From Streptomyces sp. LUP30 (GTDB lineage: Bacteria; Actinomycetota; Actinomycetes; Streptomycetales; Streptomycetaceae), in assembly GCF_001746365.1 (NCBI RefSeq), contig NZ_MJAJ01000028.1, forward strand, positions 1-64,000: a DNA stretch of 64,000 nucleotides, in the 5' to 3' direction. Position 1 is the stretch's first letter. The number at the start of each line of letters is the position of its first letter. Of this stretch, positions 34,113 to 43,065 are shown one piece after another. Position numbers and translations under genes: made by a program. Under the pieces are notes generated by a model. The model saw only the letters and a program-made list of their open reading frames with translations, ran no database searches and had not been told where the DNA came from.

Positions 34113-35444
34113 GTGCAACGAACGACACCGGACGACAACCGGTTCCTCGCGGTGGGCATCAGCCACGCCACCGCCCCCCTTGACCTGCTCGAACAGCTCT
34201 ACGAGAGCCCCAAGCCGCTCGACGACCTGGCCCAGCGCATCGCGGACGCCGACGGCCTGTCCGCCTCACTGATCCTGTCCACCTGCAACCGGCTCGAGGT
34301 CTACGCCGAGACCGCCTCCGACACCGACCCGGTGCCCGTCCTCGAGGCGCTCATCGCCGAGCACACCGGCGTCGACGCCCAGGAACTGACCCCCTACCAG
34401 TACGTGCGCCACGACGACGACGCCCTGCGCCACCTGTTCCAAGTCGCCTCCGGCCTCGACTCGGTCGTGCTCGGCGAGGACCAGATCCTCGGCCAGGTCA
34501 AGGAAGCCCTCGAGCGCGCCCAGCGCGTCGGCGCCACCAGCAAGACCCTCAACCAGACCGTCCAGGCCGCGCTGCGCACCGGCAAGCGGGCCCGCAACGA
34601 GACCGGCCTGAACGAGGCCGGCCGCTCCCTGGCCACCGCGGGCCTTGCGTTCTTCGAACGCCTGGTCGGATCGCTCGACGGGAAGACCGCCCTGGTCATC
34701 GGCGCCGGCTCGTTCGGCGGGGTCGTCCTCGCCGCGCTGCGCCGCTCCGGCCTGAGCCGGGTGCACATGGCCAACCGCACCCCGCAGAAGGCCCAGCGCC
34801 TCGCCGAGACCGCCGACGGCCACGGCTACCCCCTGCAGGACATACCCCGCCTGCTGACCGAGGTCGACGTGGTCGTCAGCTGCACGGCCGCCACCGAACC
34901 CCTCCTGCACGCCCACCAGGTCGCCGACGCCATGGGCCCGCGCGGCGGACGCGACCTCTACCTGCTCGACCTCTCCCTGCCGCGCAACATCGAACCCGAA
35001 GCCGGCCAGGTCCCCGGAGCCACCCTCGTCGACCTCCAGCGCATCGCCGAGGAAGGCGGCGACGACGAACTGTCCGTGGCCAGCGTCGAGAGCGCACACA
35101 AAATCGTCGACACCGAGGTCGAGGCCCTGAAGGCCGCCCGCCGCGCCGCCCGGGCCACCCCCGCCCTCTCCGCCCTGCGCGCCACCGCCGCCGAGGCCAC
35201 CGAAGCCGAACTCACCCGGCTCGGCAAGCGGCTGGAAGCCATGGACGGCGAAACCCTCCAGGAGGTCTCCCGCACCGTCCGGCGCATCGTCGACAAGGTG
35301 CTCCACCAGCCCACCGTCCGCGCCCGCGAACTGGCCGGACGCTCCGACGGCGACGTCTACGTCGACGCCCTGCACCTCCTGTTCGCCCCCCACCCCACAC
35401 CCGCACCCGCCGCCCCCGCGTCCGCCCAGGAGGTCATGGCATGA
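34113..35444 (+). CDS. hemA: Glutamyl-tRNA reductase
   Basis: A 443-residue HemA that reduces glutamyl-tRNA-Glu to glutamate-1-semialdehyde with NADPH. The nucleophilic Cys is in LSTCNRLEVYA near residue 50, the substrate-gate region GEDQILGQVK is near 120, and the NADPH site GAGSFGG is near 200; the C-terminal helical dimerisation domain is complete. GTG start behind GGTGTAAGGA. It works between GltX (23168) and HemL (37623). Its stop overlaps the next gene. Confidence 0.95.
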   Translation: MQRTTPDDNRFLAVGISHATAPLDLLEQLYESPKPLDDLAQRIADADGLSASLILSTCNRLEVYAETASDTDPVPVLEALIAEHTGVDAQELTPYQYVRHDDDALRHLFQVASGLDSVVLGEDQILGQVKEALERAQRVGATSKTLNQTVQAALRTGKRARNETGLNEAGRSLATAGLAFFERLVGSLDGKTALVIGAGSFGGVVLAALRRSGLSRVHMANRTPQKAQRLAETADGHGYPLQDIPRLLTEVDVVVSCTAATEPLLHAHQVADAMGPRGGRDLYLLDLSLPRNIEPEAGQVPGATLVDLQRIAEEGGDDELSVASVESAHKIVDTEVEALKAARRAARATPALSALRATAAEATEAELTRLGKRLEAMDGETLQEVSRTVRRIVDKVLHQPTVRARELAGRSDGDVYVDALHLLFAPHPTPAPAAPASAQEVMA

Positions 35445-37492
35445 GCGCGATCTCAGCCCTGTGGAACGCCGACTCGATCGCCGTCATCGGCGCCACGGAA
35501 CGCCCCGGGGCGCTGGGCCGCAAGCCGATGGACTTCCTGCTGCGCCACAGCTACAAGGGCCGCATCCTGCCGATCAACCCGAAGGGCGGGAGCATCCTCG
35601 GCGTCCCCGCGTACGCCTCGCTCAAGCAGGCGCCCGGCCCCATAGACCTGGCGCTGATCATGGTAGGCGCGGACCGCGTCGCCGACGCCGTCGACGACTG
35701 CGTCGAAGCCGACATACCCCTCGCCATCATCGCCTCCTCCGGCTTCGCGGAAACCGGAGCCGACGGAGCCGCCCTCCAGGACGACATCGTCACCCGGGCC
35801 CGCGCAGGCGGACTGCGCCTGATCGGACCGAACTGCATCGGCGCCGTCAGCTTCAACAACCGTGTCCTGGCCACCTTCAGCCCCCTGTTCGGCGCCGAGA
35901 GCGTCCCCTTCGAACCCGGCACCCTCGGATTCGTCAGCCAGAGCGGCGCCCTGGGCTTCGGCGCGGCGAGCCTCGCCCTCCAGCGCGGACTGCGCCCCGG
36001 CTGGGTGGTGAGCACCGGCAACGACGCCGACGTCACCGCACTGGAGGTACTGCGCGAACTGGCCCAGGAACCCGAGTGCCAGGGACTGCTCGGCTACCTG
36101 GAAGACGTGCCCGACCTGGACACCCTGCGCGCCCTGAGCGCCTCCGGCAAACCGGTGGCACTGCTGAAGTCCGGGCGCACCGAAGCCGGCGGCCGCGCCG
36201 CCGCCTCCCACACCGGCGCCCTCACCACCGACGACCGCGTGCTCGACGCGGCGCTGCGCCGGCTGGGCATCGCCCGGGTCGACGACATCGACGAACTCCT
36301 CGACGCCGCCGCCGCGTTCGAGGTCCCCCTGCGCCCGAAGGGCCCGCGCGTCGCCGTGGTCACCACCTCCGGCGGATCGGGCATCCTCGCCGCCGACGCC
36401 ATCGAGGACTCCGGCCTCGAGCTCAGCCGGCTGTCACCGCAGAGCATCGCGGCGCTCACCGAGATCGTGCCGCCGTTCGGCGCGGTGGAGAACCCCGTCG
36501 ACATCACCGCCACCGTGCTCAGCGACCCCACCCTGTTCGACCGGTCGCTGGACGTGCTGCTCGCGGACGACTCGGTCGACATCATCATCGCCTGCTTCTG
36601 CGTCATGGCCGGACCCGACGTGCAGAAGGCGGTCACCGCCCTGTCCAAGGCGGCCCGCAAGGGCGGCAAGCCGATCCTGGTGGCCCGCACCGGCGCCGAC
36701 TTCCTCGCGCCGGACGCCCCCGCCATGCTCCGCGACGCCCGACTGCCGGACTACCCGACGCCGGCCCGCGCGCTGAAGGCCGCCGCCGCACTGTGGCAGG
36801 TCAGCCGGCCCCGCCCGGACACCCACCGCGAGGCGCTCACGCCGCCGCTCCCCGCGCCCGCGCCACAGGCCACCGAGCCGCAGCTGAAACAGCTGCTCGC
36901 CGCCGCCGGGATCACCGTGCCGAAGGGGCGCGGCGCCCGCGACGCCGACGACGCGGCCACGCTGGTGCGGGAGCTGGGCGGCCGCGCGGTACTGAAGGCC
37001 GTCGTACCCGGACTGCTGCACAAGTCGGAGGCGGGCGGCGTCCGGGTGGGCGTCACCGAACAGCAGGCGCCGGCCGCCTTCGCCGACCTGGCCGCGCTCG
37101 GCGGCGAGGTACTCGTCGAGGAACTGGCCCCGGACGGGGTCGAGGCGCTGGTCGGCGTCAGCACCAGCCCGCTGGGAACCGTCCTGACCGTCGGGCTCGG
37201 CGGCATCTTCACCGAAGTCCTCGACGACGTCGCACACCGCGTGCTGCCGCTCGCCGACGGCGAGGCCGAGCGCATGATCTCCGAACTGCGCGGCGCCGCC
37301 CTGCTGCGCGGGGCCCGCGGCACGGCGGAGCTCGACACCGCGGCACTGGCCGACCTGCTGTACCGGCTGTCCGACGCGATCCGCGACTGGCCCGGCGAGT
37401 TCGAACTGGACCTCAACCCGGTGCGAGTGCTGCCGCACGGCGCGATCGTCCTGGACGCCGCGTTCAGCACCGGCACCACCCCGGCCCACTGA
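35441..37492 (+). CDS. ADP-forming acyl-CoA synthetase (fused alpha-beta)
   Basis: A 683-residue NDP-forming acyl-CoA ligase. Order: CoA-binding domain (SIAVIGATERPGALG), succinyl-CoA-ligase-like domains with the phospho-His in AASHTGALT near residue 257, and a C-terminal ATP-grasp domain (GRAVLKAVVPGLLHKSEAGGV) from about 470. It makes an acyl-CoA from acid, CoA and ATP, or runs in reverse. Its insertion between hemA and hemL, overlapping hemA by four bases, is not seen in haem operons, so it probably activates a carboxylate made here, such as aminolevulinate or a porphobilinogen side chain. Confidence 0.88.
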   Translation: MSAISALWNADSIAVIGATERPGALGRKPMDFLLRHSYKGRILPINPKGGSILGVPAYASLKQAPGPIDLALIMVGADRVADAVDDCVEADIPLAIIASSGFAETGADGAALQDDIVTRARAGGLRLIGPNCIGAVSFNNRVLATFSPLFGAESVPFEPGTLGFVSQSGALGFGAASLALQRGLRPGWVVSTGNDADVTALEVLRELAQEPECQGLLGYLEDVPDLDTLRALSASGKPVALLKSGRTEAGGRAAASHTGALTTDDRVLDAALRRLGIARVDDIDELLDAAAAFEVPLRPKGPRVAVVTTSGGSGILAADAIEDSGLELSRLSPQSIAALTEIVPPFGAVENPVDITATVLSDPTLFDRSLDVLLADDSVDIIIACFCVMAGPDVQKAVTALSKAARKGGKPILVARTGADFLAPDAPAMLRDARLPDYPTPARALKAAAALWQVSRPRPDTHREALTPPLPAPAPQATEPQLKQLLAAAGITVPKGRGARDADDAATLVRELGGRAVLKAVVPGLLHKSEAGGVRVGVTEQQAPAAFADLAALGGEVLVEELAPDGVEALVGVSTSPLGTVLTVGLGGIFTEVLDDVAHRVLPLADGEAERMISELRGAALLRGARGTAELDTAALADLLYRLSDAIRDWPGEFELDLNPVRVLPHGAIVLDAAFSTGTTPAH

Positions 37493-37622
37493 CGGACGAC
37501 CTCCCGGCCGCCCCTGCCGGGCGGGACCCCTGGCCCTCCCCCCGCCACCGGCCCCGCCCGGCCCCCCACCCCCGCCCCGCTCACCCCGCTTCTCTTCTTC
37601 CAACTGCGAAAGGCACCGACCG

Positions 37623-38963
37623 ATGTCCTCAACCCCTGCACCCGCCGCCCTCGACGGCTCTGCCGGCACCGCCTCGGCCTCGCTGTTCGAACGAGCCGCG
37701 ACGGTCATCCCCGGCGGCGTCAACTCCCCCGTGCGGGCATTCGGTTCCGTCGGCGGCACCCCCGTCTTCATGGCCTCCGCGCAGGGCCCGTACCTCTACG
37801 ACGTCGAAGGCCGCGAATACGTCGACCTGATCTGCTCCTGGGGCCCGATGATCCTCGGCCACCGGCACCCGGCAGTCCTCGACGCGGTCGCCGCCGCACT
37901 CGCCGCGGGCACCTCGTTCGGCACCGCGACCGAGGGAGAGATCGCCCTCGCCGAGGAGATCGTCGACCGCGTCACCCCCGTGGAGAAGGTCCGGCTGGTC
38001 ACCTCCGGCACCGAGGCCACCATGTCCGCGATCCGCCTGGCCCGCGGCTTCACCGGCCGATCCAAGATCGTCAAATTCGCGGGGTGCTACCACGGCCACG
38101 TCGACGCACTGCTGGCCGCCGCCGGATCCGGCCTGGCCACCTTCGCCCTGCCCGACACCCCGGGCGTCACCGGCGCCCAGGCCGCCGACACCCTCGTCCT
38201 GCCGTACAACGACCTGGCCGCGGTCGAGCGAGTCTTCGCCGAGCACGGTCCGCAGATCGCCTGCGTGATCACCGAGGCCGCGCCGGGCAACATGGGCGCC
38301 GTCCCCCCGCTGCCCGGCTTCAACGCCGGCCTGAAGGACCTGTGCCGACGCCACGGCGCCCTGTTCATCTCCGACGAGGTCATGACCGGCTTCCGCGCCG
38401 GCCGCGCCGGCTGGTACGACCGGGACGGCGTGGCGGCGGACCTGTTCACCTACGGCAAGGTGATGGGCGGCGGCTTCCCCGCCGCGGCCTTCGGCGGCCG
38501 GGCCGACGTCATGGCCCACCTCGCCCCGGCCGGCCCCGTCTACCAGGCGGGCACGCTCGCGGGCAACCCGGTGGCCACCGCCGCCGGCCTGGCGACCCTG
38601 CGCCACTGCACCGAGGCGGTCTACGAGCGCCTGGACGCCGTGTCCGCCACGATCGGAACCGAACTGTCCGCGGCGCTCTCCGCCGAGGGCGTCGACCACG
38701 TGCTGCAGTACTCCGGGACGATGTTCTCGGTGTTCTTCTCGCAGCGGCCGGTCCGCGACTACGACGAGGTCAGGGCGAGCGAGGCCTTCCGCTACCGGGC
38801 CTTCTTCCACGCGATGCTGCGCCAGGGCGTCTACCTGCCGCCGTCGCCGTTCGAAGCGTGGTTCGTGTCGGCCTCGCACGACGACCGGGCCGTGGACCGC
38901 ATCGTGTCGGCCCTTCCGCAGGCCGCCAGGGCCGCCGCGGCCGCCGTACCCCCGGCGGCGTGA
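37623..38963 (+). CDS. hemL: Glutamate-1-semialdehyde 2,1-aminomutase
   Basis: A 446-residue PLP enzyme that converts glutamate-1-semialdehyde into 5-aminolevulinate. GGVNSPVRAFGSVGGTP at the N-terminus, SGTEATMSAIRLARG near 125, CYHGHVD near 155 and the PLP Lys in TYGKVMGGGFP near 278 are typical. Completes the C5 route with GltX and HemA. Followed by a strong terminator. Confidence 0.95.
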   Translation: MSSTPAPAALDGSAGTASASLFERAATVIPGGVNSPVRAFGSVGGTPVFMASAQGPYLYDVEGREYVDLICSWGPMILGHRHPAVLDAVAAALAAGTSFGTATEGEIALAEEIVDRVTPVEKVRLVTSGTEATMSAIRLARGFTGRSKIVKFAGCYHGHVDALLAAAGSGLATFALPDTPGVTGAQAADTLVLPYNDLAAVERVFAEHGPQIACVITEAAPGNMGAVPPLPGFNAGLKDLCRRHGALFISDEVMTGFRAGRAGWYDRDGVAADLFTYGKVMGGGFPAAAFGGRADVMAHLAPAGPVYQAGTLAGNPVATAAGLATLRHCTEAVYERLDAVSATIGTELSAALSAEGVDHVLQYSGTMFSVFFSQRPVRDYDEVRASEAFRYRAFFHAMLRQGVYLPPSPFEAWFVSASHDDRAVDRIVSALPQAARAAAAAVPPAA

Positions 38964-38983
38964 GCCGCCCCGCACACGCGGAC

Positions 38984-39018
38984 GCCGCCGGAGCCGGACC
39001 CTGTCCGGCTCCGGCGGC
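38984..39018. terminator. Bidirectional hairpin terminator between hemL and ohr
   Basis: Arms 38984-38998 and 39004-39018 pair perfectly over 15 bp with a CCCTG loop. It lies between two converging genes and probably ends both transcripts. Confidence 0.8.
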
Positions 39019-39083
39019 ACACACCGAGAGCGTCCCGTCGAACGCGTCCGACACCCTCGAACGCGCCACAAGGGAACCGGCCT

Positions 39084-39503
39084 TCAGCCGGCCAGCTCGA
39101 TCCCCACGCGGATGTTGCCCCGCACGGCCCGCGAGTACGGGCAGCGGGCATGAGCCCGGTCCACCAACTCCCGCGCCGTCTGCGCGGCCACTCCCGGCAT
39201 CCGCACCGTCAGATCGGCGCTGATCCCATAACCGGAGACGTTCCGCTCGAGGTGCACCCGGGCCGTGACGGCCGGCTCCTCGTCGAGCGGCACCCGCGCC
39301 TCACGTGCGGACAGCCGCAGCGCACTGTGGAAGCAGGCCGCGTACCCGGCGGCGAACAGCTGCTCCGGATTGGTCCGCTCCCCGGAGCCGCCCACCTCCT
39401 TGGGCGCGTCCAGCCCCAGTTCCAGCACGCCGTCCGAGGAGCTGACCCGGCCCTTGCGGCCGTCTCCCGACGAAGTGACCTCAGCCGTGTAGAGAACCGT
39501 CAC
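39084..39503 (-). CDS. ohr: Organic hydroperoxide resistance protein (Ohr/OsmC family)
   Basis: A 139-residue OsmC-fold thiol peroxidase. The two redox cysteines are in AACFHSAL and ARCPYSRAV, and TNPEQLFAAGYA is the family signature. It reduces organic peroxides in the cytoplasm. Probably a stress gene; its position between the hem operon and the CoA-transferase may be chance, or it may protect against oxidised intermediates. Confidence 0.93.
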   Translation of the reverse strand: MTVLYTAEVTSSGDGRKGRVSSSDGVLELGLDAPKEVGGSGERTNPEQLFAAGYAACFHSALRLSAREARVPLDEEPAVTARVHLERNVSGYGISADLTVRMPGVAAQTARELVDRAHARCPYSRAVRGNIRVGIELAG

Positions 39504-39658
39504 GATTCCTGCCCTTTCTCATCCGGGAAAGCAAGAAGAAAAACACTCGCAAGATAGGGAGGAAATCAGAGGAGAAACAATACGGAATCCCGAAGCGCAA
39601 ATCGTCAACTGATCCGTGAATACTGATCCTAGAAGTCACTGGAAAGGAGATGAGCCTC
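39504..39658. promoter_or_regulatory. AT-rich divergent promoter region (ohr / CoA-transferase)
   Basis: This 155-base gap is the most AT-rich stretch in the left part of the window and separates two diverging genes, so both promoters should lie here. Purine runs such as AAGCAAGAAGAAAAA are present; individual -10/-35 boxes cannot be fixed by eye. Confidence 0.45.
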
Positions 39659-40726
39659 GTGGGGCCACTCAATGGTGTACGTGTGGTCGAGCTGGCGAGC
39701 GGCGCACCCTGCGCCTTCGCCGCCACGCTCCTCGCAGACCTGGGCGCCGACGTCGTCCGTATCGACCGCCCGGGCGCCGGCACATTCGGGCCCGCCGACC
39801 CCCTCGGCCGCTCCCGCCGCTCGGTCACGGCCGACCTGAAGAACCCGGACGACATACGCCGGGTGCGCGCCCTGGTGGACCGCGCCGACGTGCTCCTCGA
39901 AGGCCTGCGCCCGGGGGCATGCGAGCGTCTGGGCCTGGGCCCGGAGACCTTCGACGACTCCAACCCCCGGCTCGTCTACGCCAGGGTGTCCGGCTGGGGC
40001 CAGAGCGGACCCTGGGCACAGCGCTCCGGTCACGACATCAGCTTCCTCGCCCTGGCCGGAGTGCTCGACACCGACGCGGACGCCGCCGGCAACCCGTCGC
40101 CCCCCTCGACCTACCTGTCCACCTTCGCGGGCGGCGGCCTGCTCCAGGTCCTCGGTGTCCTGGCGGCGCTGCACGAGCGCTCGCGCAGCGGGCGCGGCCA
40201 GGTGGTCGACGCGGCCATGGCCGACGGAGCGGCCCTGCTGGAGGTGATGGTCCGCCAGTGGCGGGAGAACCCGGGCAACGTCACGGTGACCGACGCGCCG
40301 TTCTACACCACATACGCATGCCAGGACGGCGGGCACGTGGCGGTCGGCGCGATCGAGCAGCGGTTCTACGACGCCCTGTGCGCACAGCTCGACCTGGACG
40401 CGGCCGCCCTGCCCGACCGCGACGACCAGGCGAACTGGCCGGCCCTGCGCGACCGGTTCGCCGAAGCGTTCCGGACCCGCCCCCGGGACCACTGGGCCAA
40501 GGTGTTCGCCGACCGGGACGCCTGTGTGGTGCCCGTCCTCACCCCCGAGGAAGCCGCGGAGCACCCTGCCTTGCGCGAGCGCGCGACGTTCACCGAGGTC
40601 GCCGGCCGCCCCCAGCCGTCCCCCGCCCCCCACTTCTCCCGCACGCCGCCCCCCGCCCCCCGCCCGGCACCCACCCCGGGCGCCGACACCGACGCCGTAC
40701 CGAAGGACTGGAACACACCGGCCTGA
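39659..40726 (+). CDS. Family III CoA-transferase (CaiB/BaiF)
   Basis: A 355-residue family III CoA-transferase. GVRVVELASGAPCAFAATLLADLGADVVRID is the N-terminal signature region (core residues VVELA and LGADVV), and an Asp in LAGVLDTDAD lies near the region of the catalytic Asp in family members. It moves CoA between acids or racemises 2-methylacyl-CoAs. The ATG at 39650 is only one base from the GGAG site, so the GTG at 39659 is preferred. It could act with the ADP-forming ligase at 35441. It is the last recognisable metabolic gene before the defence island. Confidence 0.85.
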   Translation: MGPLNGVRVVELASGAPCAFAATLLADLGADVVRIDRPGAGTFGPADPLGRSRRSVTADLKNPDDIRRVRALVDRADVLLEGLRPGACERLGLGPETFDDSNPRLVYARVSGWGQSGPWAQRSGHDISFLALAGVLDTDADAAGNPSPPSTYLSTFAGGGLLQVLGVLAALHERSRSGRGQVVDAAMADGAALLEVMVRQWRENPGNVTVTDAPFYTTYACQDGGHVAVGAIEQRFYDALCAQLDLDAAALPDRDDQANWPALRDRFAEAFRTRPRDHWAKVFADRDACVVPVLTPEEAAEHPALRERATFTEVAGRPQPSPAPHFSRTPPPAPRPAPTPGADTDAVPKDWNTPA

Positions 40727-40940
40727 CCCCGCCCGCAAACCAGACCCCACCGGCCCGCCCGCGACCGGCCGCCGACGACGGCACGACCGGCACCGACACC
40801 CTCGTGGAACACGGGCCGGTCATGCCGTTCACCGGAGAGGAGCGGGACGGAGTCGTGATACCGGCCGTCCAGGAGCCCCTGGCGTTCTTGTCGCGACGCG
40901 ACTTGGGAGCAGGCCCGCAGGTGGGCGCTTGCCCTGGCCG

Positions 40941-41087
40941 GAACACCCCCGCGTCGGCGGGGAGGATTCGGGCGGGTCGATGCGCCGGTAGACCTCCCAC
41001 GGAACACCCCCGCATCGGCAGGAAGGACGAGATCGACAAACGCAGCGCTGACTCCCCCTACGAGACACCCCCGCGTCGGCGGGGAGG
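40941..41087. CRISPR. Decayed CRISPR remnant, three repeats
   Basis: Three related units with core ACACCCCCGCGTCGGCGGGG begin near 40941, 41002 and 41062, a 60-61 base spacing that equals a 29-base repeat plus 32-base spacer of type I-E. The middle unit has several changes and no leader is visible. The repeat differs from that of the two arrays further right. It abuts a transposase fragment, so it is probably a dead remnant. Confidence 0.65.
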
Positions 41088-41096
41088 ACTCTTCCC

Positions 41097-41339
41097 GACC
41101 TACGCCTCCTGGGCGAACCTCATCGAAGCCCACTTCGGACCGCTGAGGCAGTTCACCATCGCCAACTCCACCCCCCCAACCACACCGTGCAGACCCGGGC
41201 CCTGCACGCCTACCTCCGCTGGCGCAACGCCAACGCCCGCCACCGGGACGTCCTCGCCGCGGAACGGAAAGAGCGCGCCCGCATTCGCAGTGAGAAGGGC
41301 ATCCGCTGGGGCGGACACCCTCTCAAGACTGCAGCCTGA
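41097..41339 (+). pseudogene. IS630-type transposase C-terminal fragment, frameshifted
   Basis: The first frame reads TYASWANLIEAHFGPLRQF, typical of the DDE region of IS630-like transposases. After a run of C residues near 41170 the coding sense continues in another frame (HTVQTRALHAYLRWRNANARH, then IRWGGHPLKTAA and a stop). Only the C-terminal 80 or so residues remain, so it is a remnant. Confidence 0.75.
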
Positions 41340-41597
41340 CCAACCCGGCGAACCAATGCGGTCAGAGCACTAGAGGGCTGCGTTGCCGGATCGTGACCGG
41401 TGGTCGGGGCTCGTGGCCGTCAGCTTGGTCGGGGTCGGCGGGTGGGCTGGCGCCATGGAACACACGCACGCCTGCACGCCCAGGACTACCGGCCGCCCCG
41501 TCTCGGCGGGCTCGGTGTGCCGCCGTGGCCGCTGCGCTCGGCAGGCGTCGGGGGCAGGGCGGTGAGCCGCTTCGGGGCGGGGATCCGCCGGGGTGTC

Positions 41598-42377
41598 ATG
41601 GCGGTCGATCAGTTCACTCAGATCGCCAACGCGCTGTTTCGTGACTGCGGGCTGTCGTTCAAGGCGAAGGGCATCTTCGGGTACGTCTCGACGCACAGGA
41701 ATGGCTGGCAGGTGACGGTCACCGACCTCGTCCGCCTGGGTCCGGACGGACGCGAAGCGGTACGCACCGGCCTGCGGGAGCTCGAGGCGCACGGCTACCT
41801 GATCCGTGAACGCCTGCGCCGTCCGGACGGCACCCTCGGCGAGATCGTCTACTGCATCACCGACCGACCGGCCACCTTGGACATCGCGCTGATCGAAGCC
41901 GACGTGATGGTCACGGCCCCCGAGGCCGAGCATGCCGGCCGCCATCACGCCCCGGCGGGGATCCGCCGGGGCGTGATGGCGGTCGATCAGTTCACCCAGA
42001 TCGCCAACCAGCTCTTCCGTGACCCCCGGTTGTCCTTCAAGGCCAAGGGCCTGTTCGGACTGCTCTGCACGCACCGGGACGGCTGGCGGATGAGCGTCTG
42101 CGACATCGCCCGCCGTGGCCGCGACGGTGACTCAGCCGTCAAGAGCGGGCTGACGGAGCTGGAAAGCCGCGGCTTCCTGGTGCGGGAACGCCAGCGAGGC
42201 CCAGACGGCACCCTCGGTGCGGCGGCGTATTTCCTCACCGACCTGCCCGCTCTGCAAAGCAGCAGGTCACACCCAGAGTCGGGTTTTCCACCAGTGTGCG
42301 ACTTCTCATTTCGGCGTCACCAGTGGTTCTCGTCTGGATGTCATGCATCTCTGCTGTTCAGAGTGCCAACTTGGTGA
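41598..42377 (+). CDS. Protein with two tandem winged-helix domains
   Basis: A 259-residue protein of two similar units of about 125 residues. Each starts MAVDQFTQIAN and runs through a winged-helix-like segment (FKAKGIFGYVSTHRNGW / FKAKGLFGLLCTHRDGW) to RERLRRPDGTLG / RERQRGPDGTLG. It resembles the helix-turn-helix proteins linked to replication and mobile elements in Streptomyces. The DNA duplicated in frame. The last 45 residues are unlike the family, which suggests a truncated or shifted C-terminus. Start uncertain, since the GIRRG residues before the second unit are also encoded before the ATG. Confidence 0.6.
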   Translation: MAVDQFTQIANALFRDCGLSFKAKGIFGYVSTHRNGWQVTVTDLVRLGPDGREAVRTGLRELEAHGYLIRERLRRPDGTLGEIVYCITDRPATLDIALIEADVMVTAPEAEHAGRHHAPAGIRRGVMAVDQFTQIANQLFRDPRLSFKAKGLFGLLCTHRDGWRMSVCDIARRGRDGDSAVKSGLTELESRGFLVRERQRGPDGTLGAAAYFLTDLPALQSSRSHPESGFPPVCDFSFRRHQWFSSGCHASLLFRVPTW

Positions 42378-42664
42378 CATCGAGTGAGAAGTCTTGGTGA
42401 CCTCGTGTGAGAATCCCCAGCGCACTGAAATGAGAAGGCCATAGGAGTGGCTATCTGACCTGCACCTTTATGTCTGAAGCCTGATCCCCAAGGACCGCCG
42501 CTGGAGCGAAGGAACCTGAGCGCTGTGACCGGGCATTACAGGTTGCTGTGTCCGTCCGCTGGCAGATCAGCTATCACCGTCCCGCTGAGGGCCGGGACGA
42601 GCTTACGGGCCGGGGCCGAGTGGGAGTACGCAAGCACGGTGCTCCGACGGATCGTCCGTAGTGA
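42378..42664. other. Gene-free stretch before the CRISPR array
   Basis: About 290 bases with no convincing reading frame, less GC-rich than the surroundings. Two TGAGAA-containing short repeats (GTGAGAAGTCTTGGTGACCT and GTGTGAGAATCC) occur near 42385-42415. Nothing else is recognised. Confidence 0.4.
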
Positions 42665-42991
42665 CAGACCCCCACCTGCGTGGGGAAGACGCGACCTTGG
42701 CGATGTCCCATCGCGTGGCAACGACTTCCACGTGCATGGGTAAGGCTGGGCGCCCGAAGTCGAGGTTGTCACCGTGGGGGAGCGACCCCCACGTGCGTGG
42801 GGAAGACTCCTGCGCTGGGGCTAGCGGATAACCGGATGATGGAACGACCCCCAGACGTGTGGGGAAGCCCAGACCTTCGCCGACGTCGAGGGCGGCATCA
42901 CAGACAGACCCCCACACGCGTAGGGAAGCCTCGCTGGTGCAGTGTCCGGAGTACCACCACTGCGAACGACCCCCACGTGGGTGGGGAAGAC
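42665..42991 (-). CRISPR. CRISPR array B, six degenerate type I-E-like repeats
   Basis: Core repeats GACCCCCACGTGCGTGGGGAAGAC (24 bases; full unit about 28-29) begin at 42667, 42723, 42784, 42846, 42907 and 42968. Spacing is 56, 61, 62, 61 and 61. Each repeat is palindromic (CCCCAC/GTGGGG), as in type I-E. Repeats 2, 4 and 5 carry several changes. The repeat at the right edge is the best conserved and is followed by an AT-richer leader-like stretch, so transcription from right to left (minus strand) is inferred. No cas gene is in the window. Confidence 0.85.
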
Positions 42992-43065
42992 CCTTAACGA
43001 CCTGTGTGTTTGATGATTGGCAGGCCGTAATTCACTCACTTTACCTGAGCCGGCTGTGCTGGCGA
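42992..43065 (-). promoter_or_regulatory. Leader-like sequence of array B
   Basis: Directly after the last repeat comes CCTTAACGACCTGTGTGTTTGATGAT and later CACTTTACC. The same order of blocks (CCTT-GACCTGTG-GTTTGA-GAT and ACTTTAC) follows array C at 53823, so both arrays share a leader of common origin. Confidence 0.6.

Noticed and set aside
33023..38963. Idea that hemB, hemA and hemL are simply the housekeeping haem genes
   Set aside because: hemC and hemD are missing, an acyl-CoA ligase is inserted, and the operon starts with an isomerase and a hydroxylase. Not fully excluded without the rest of the genome.
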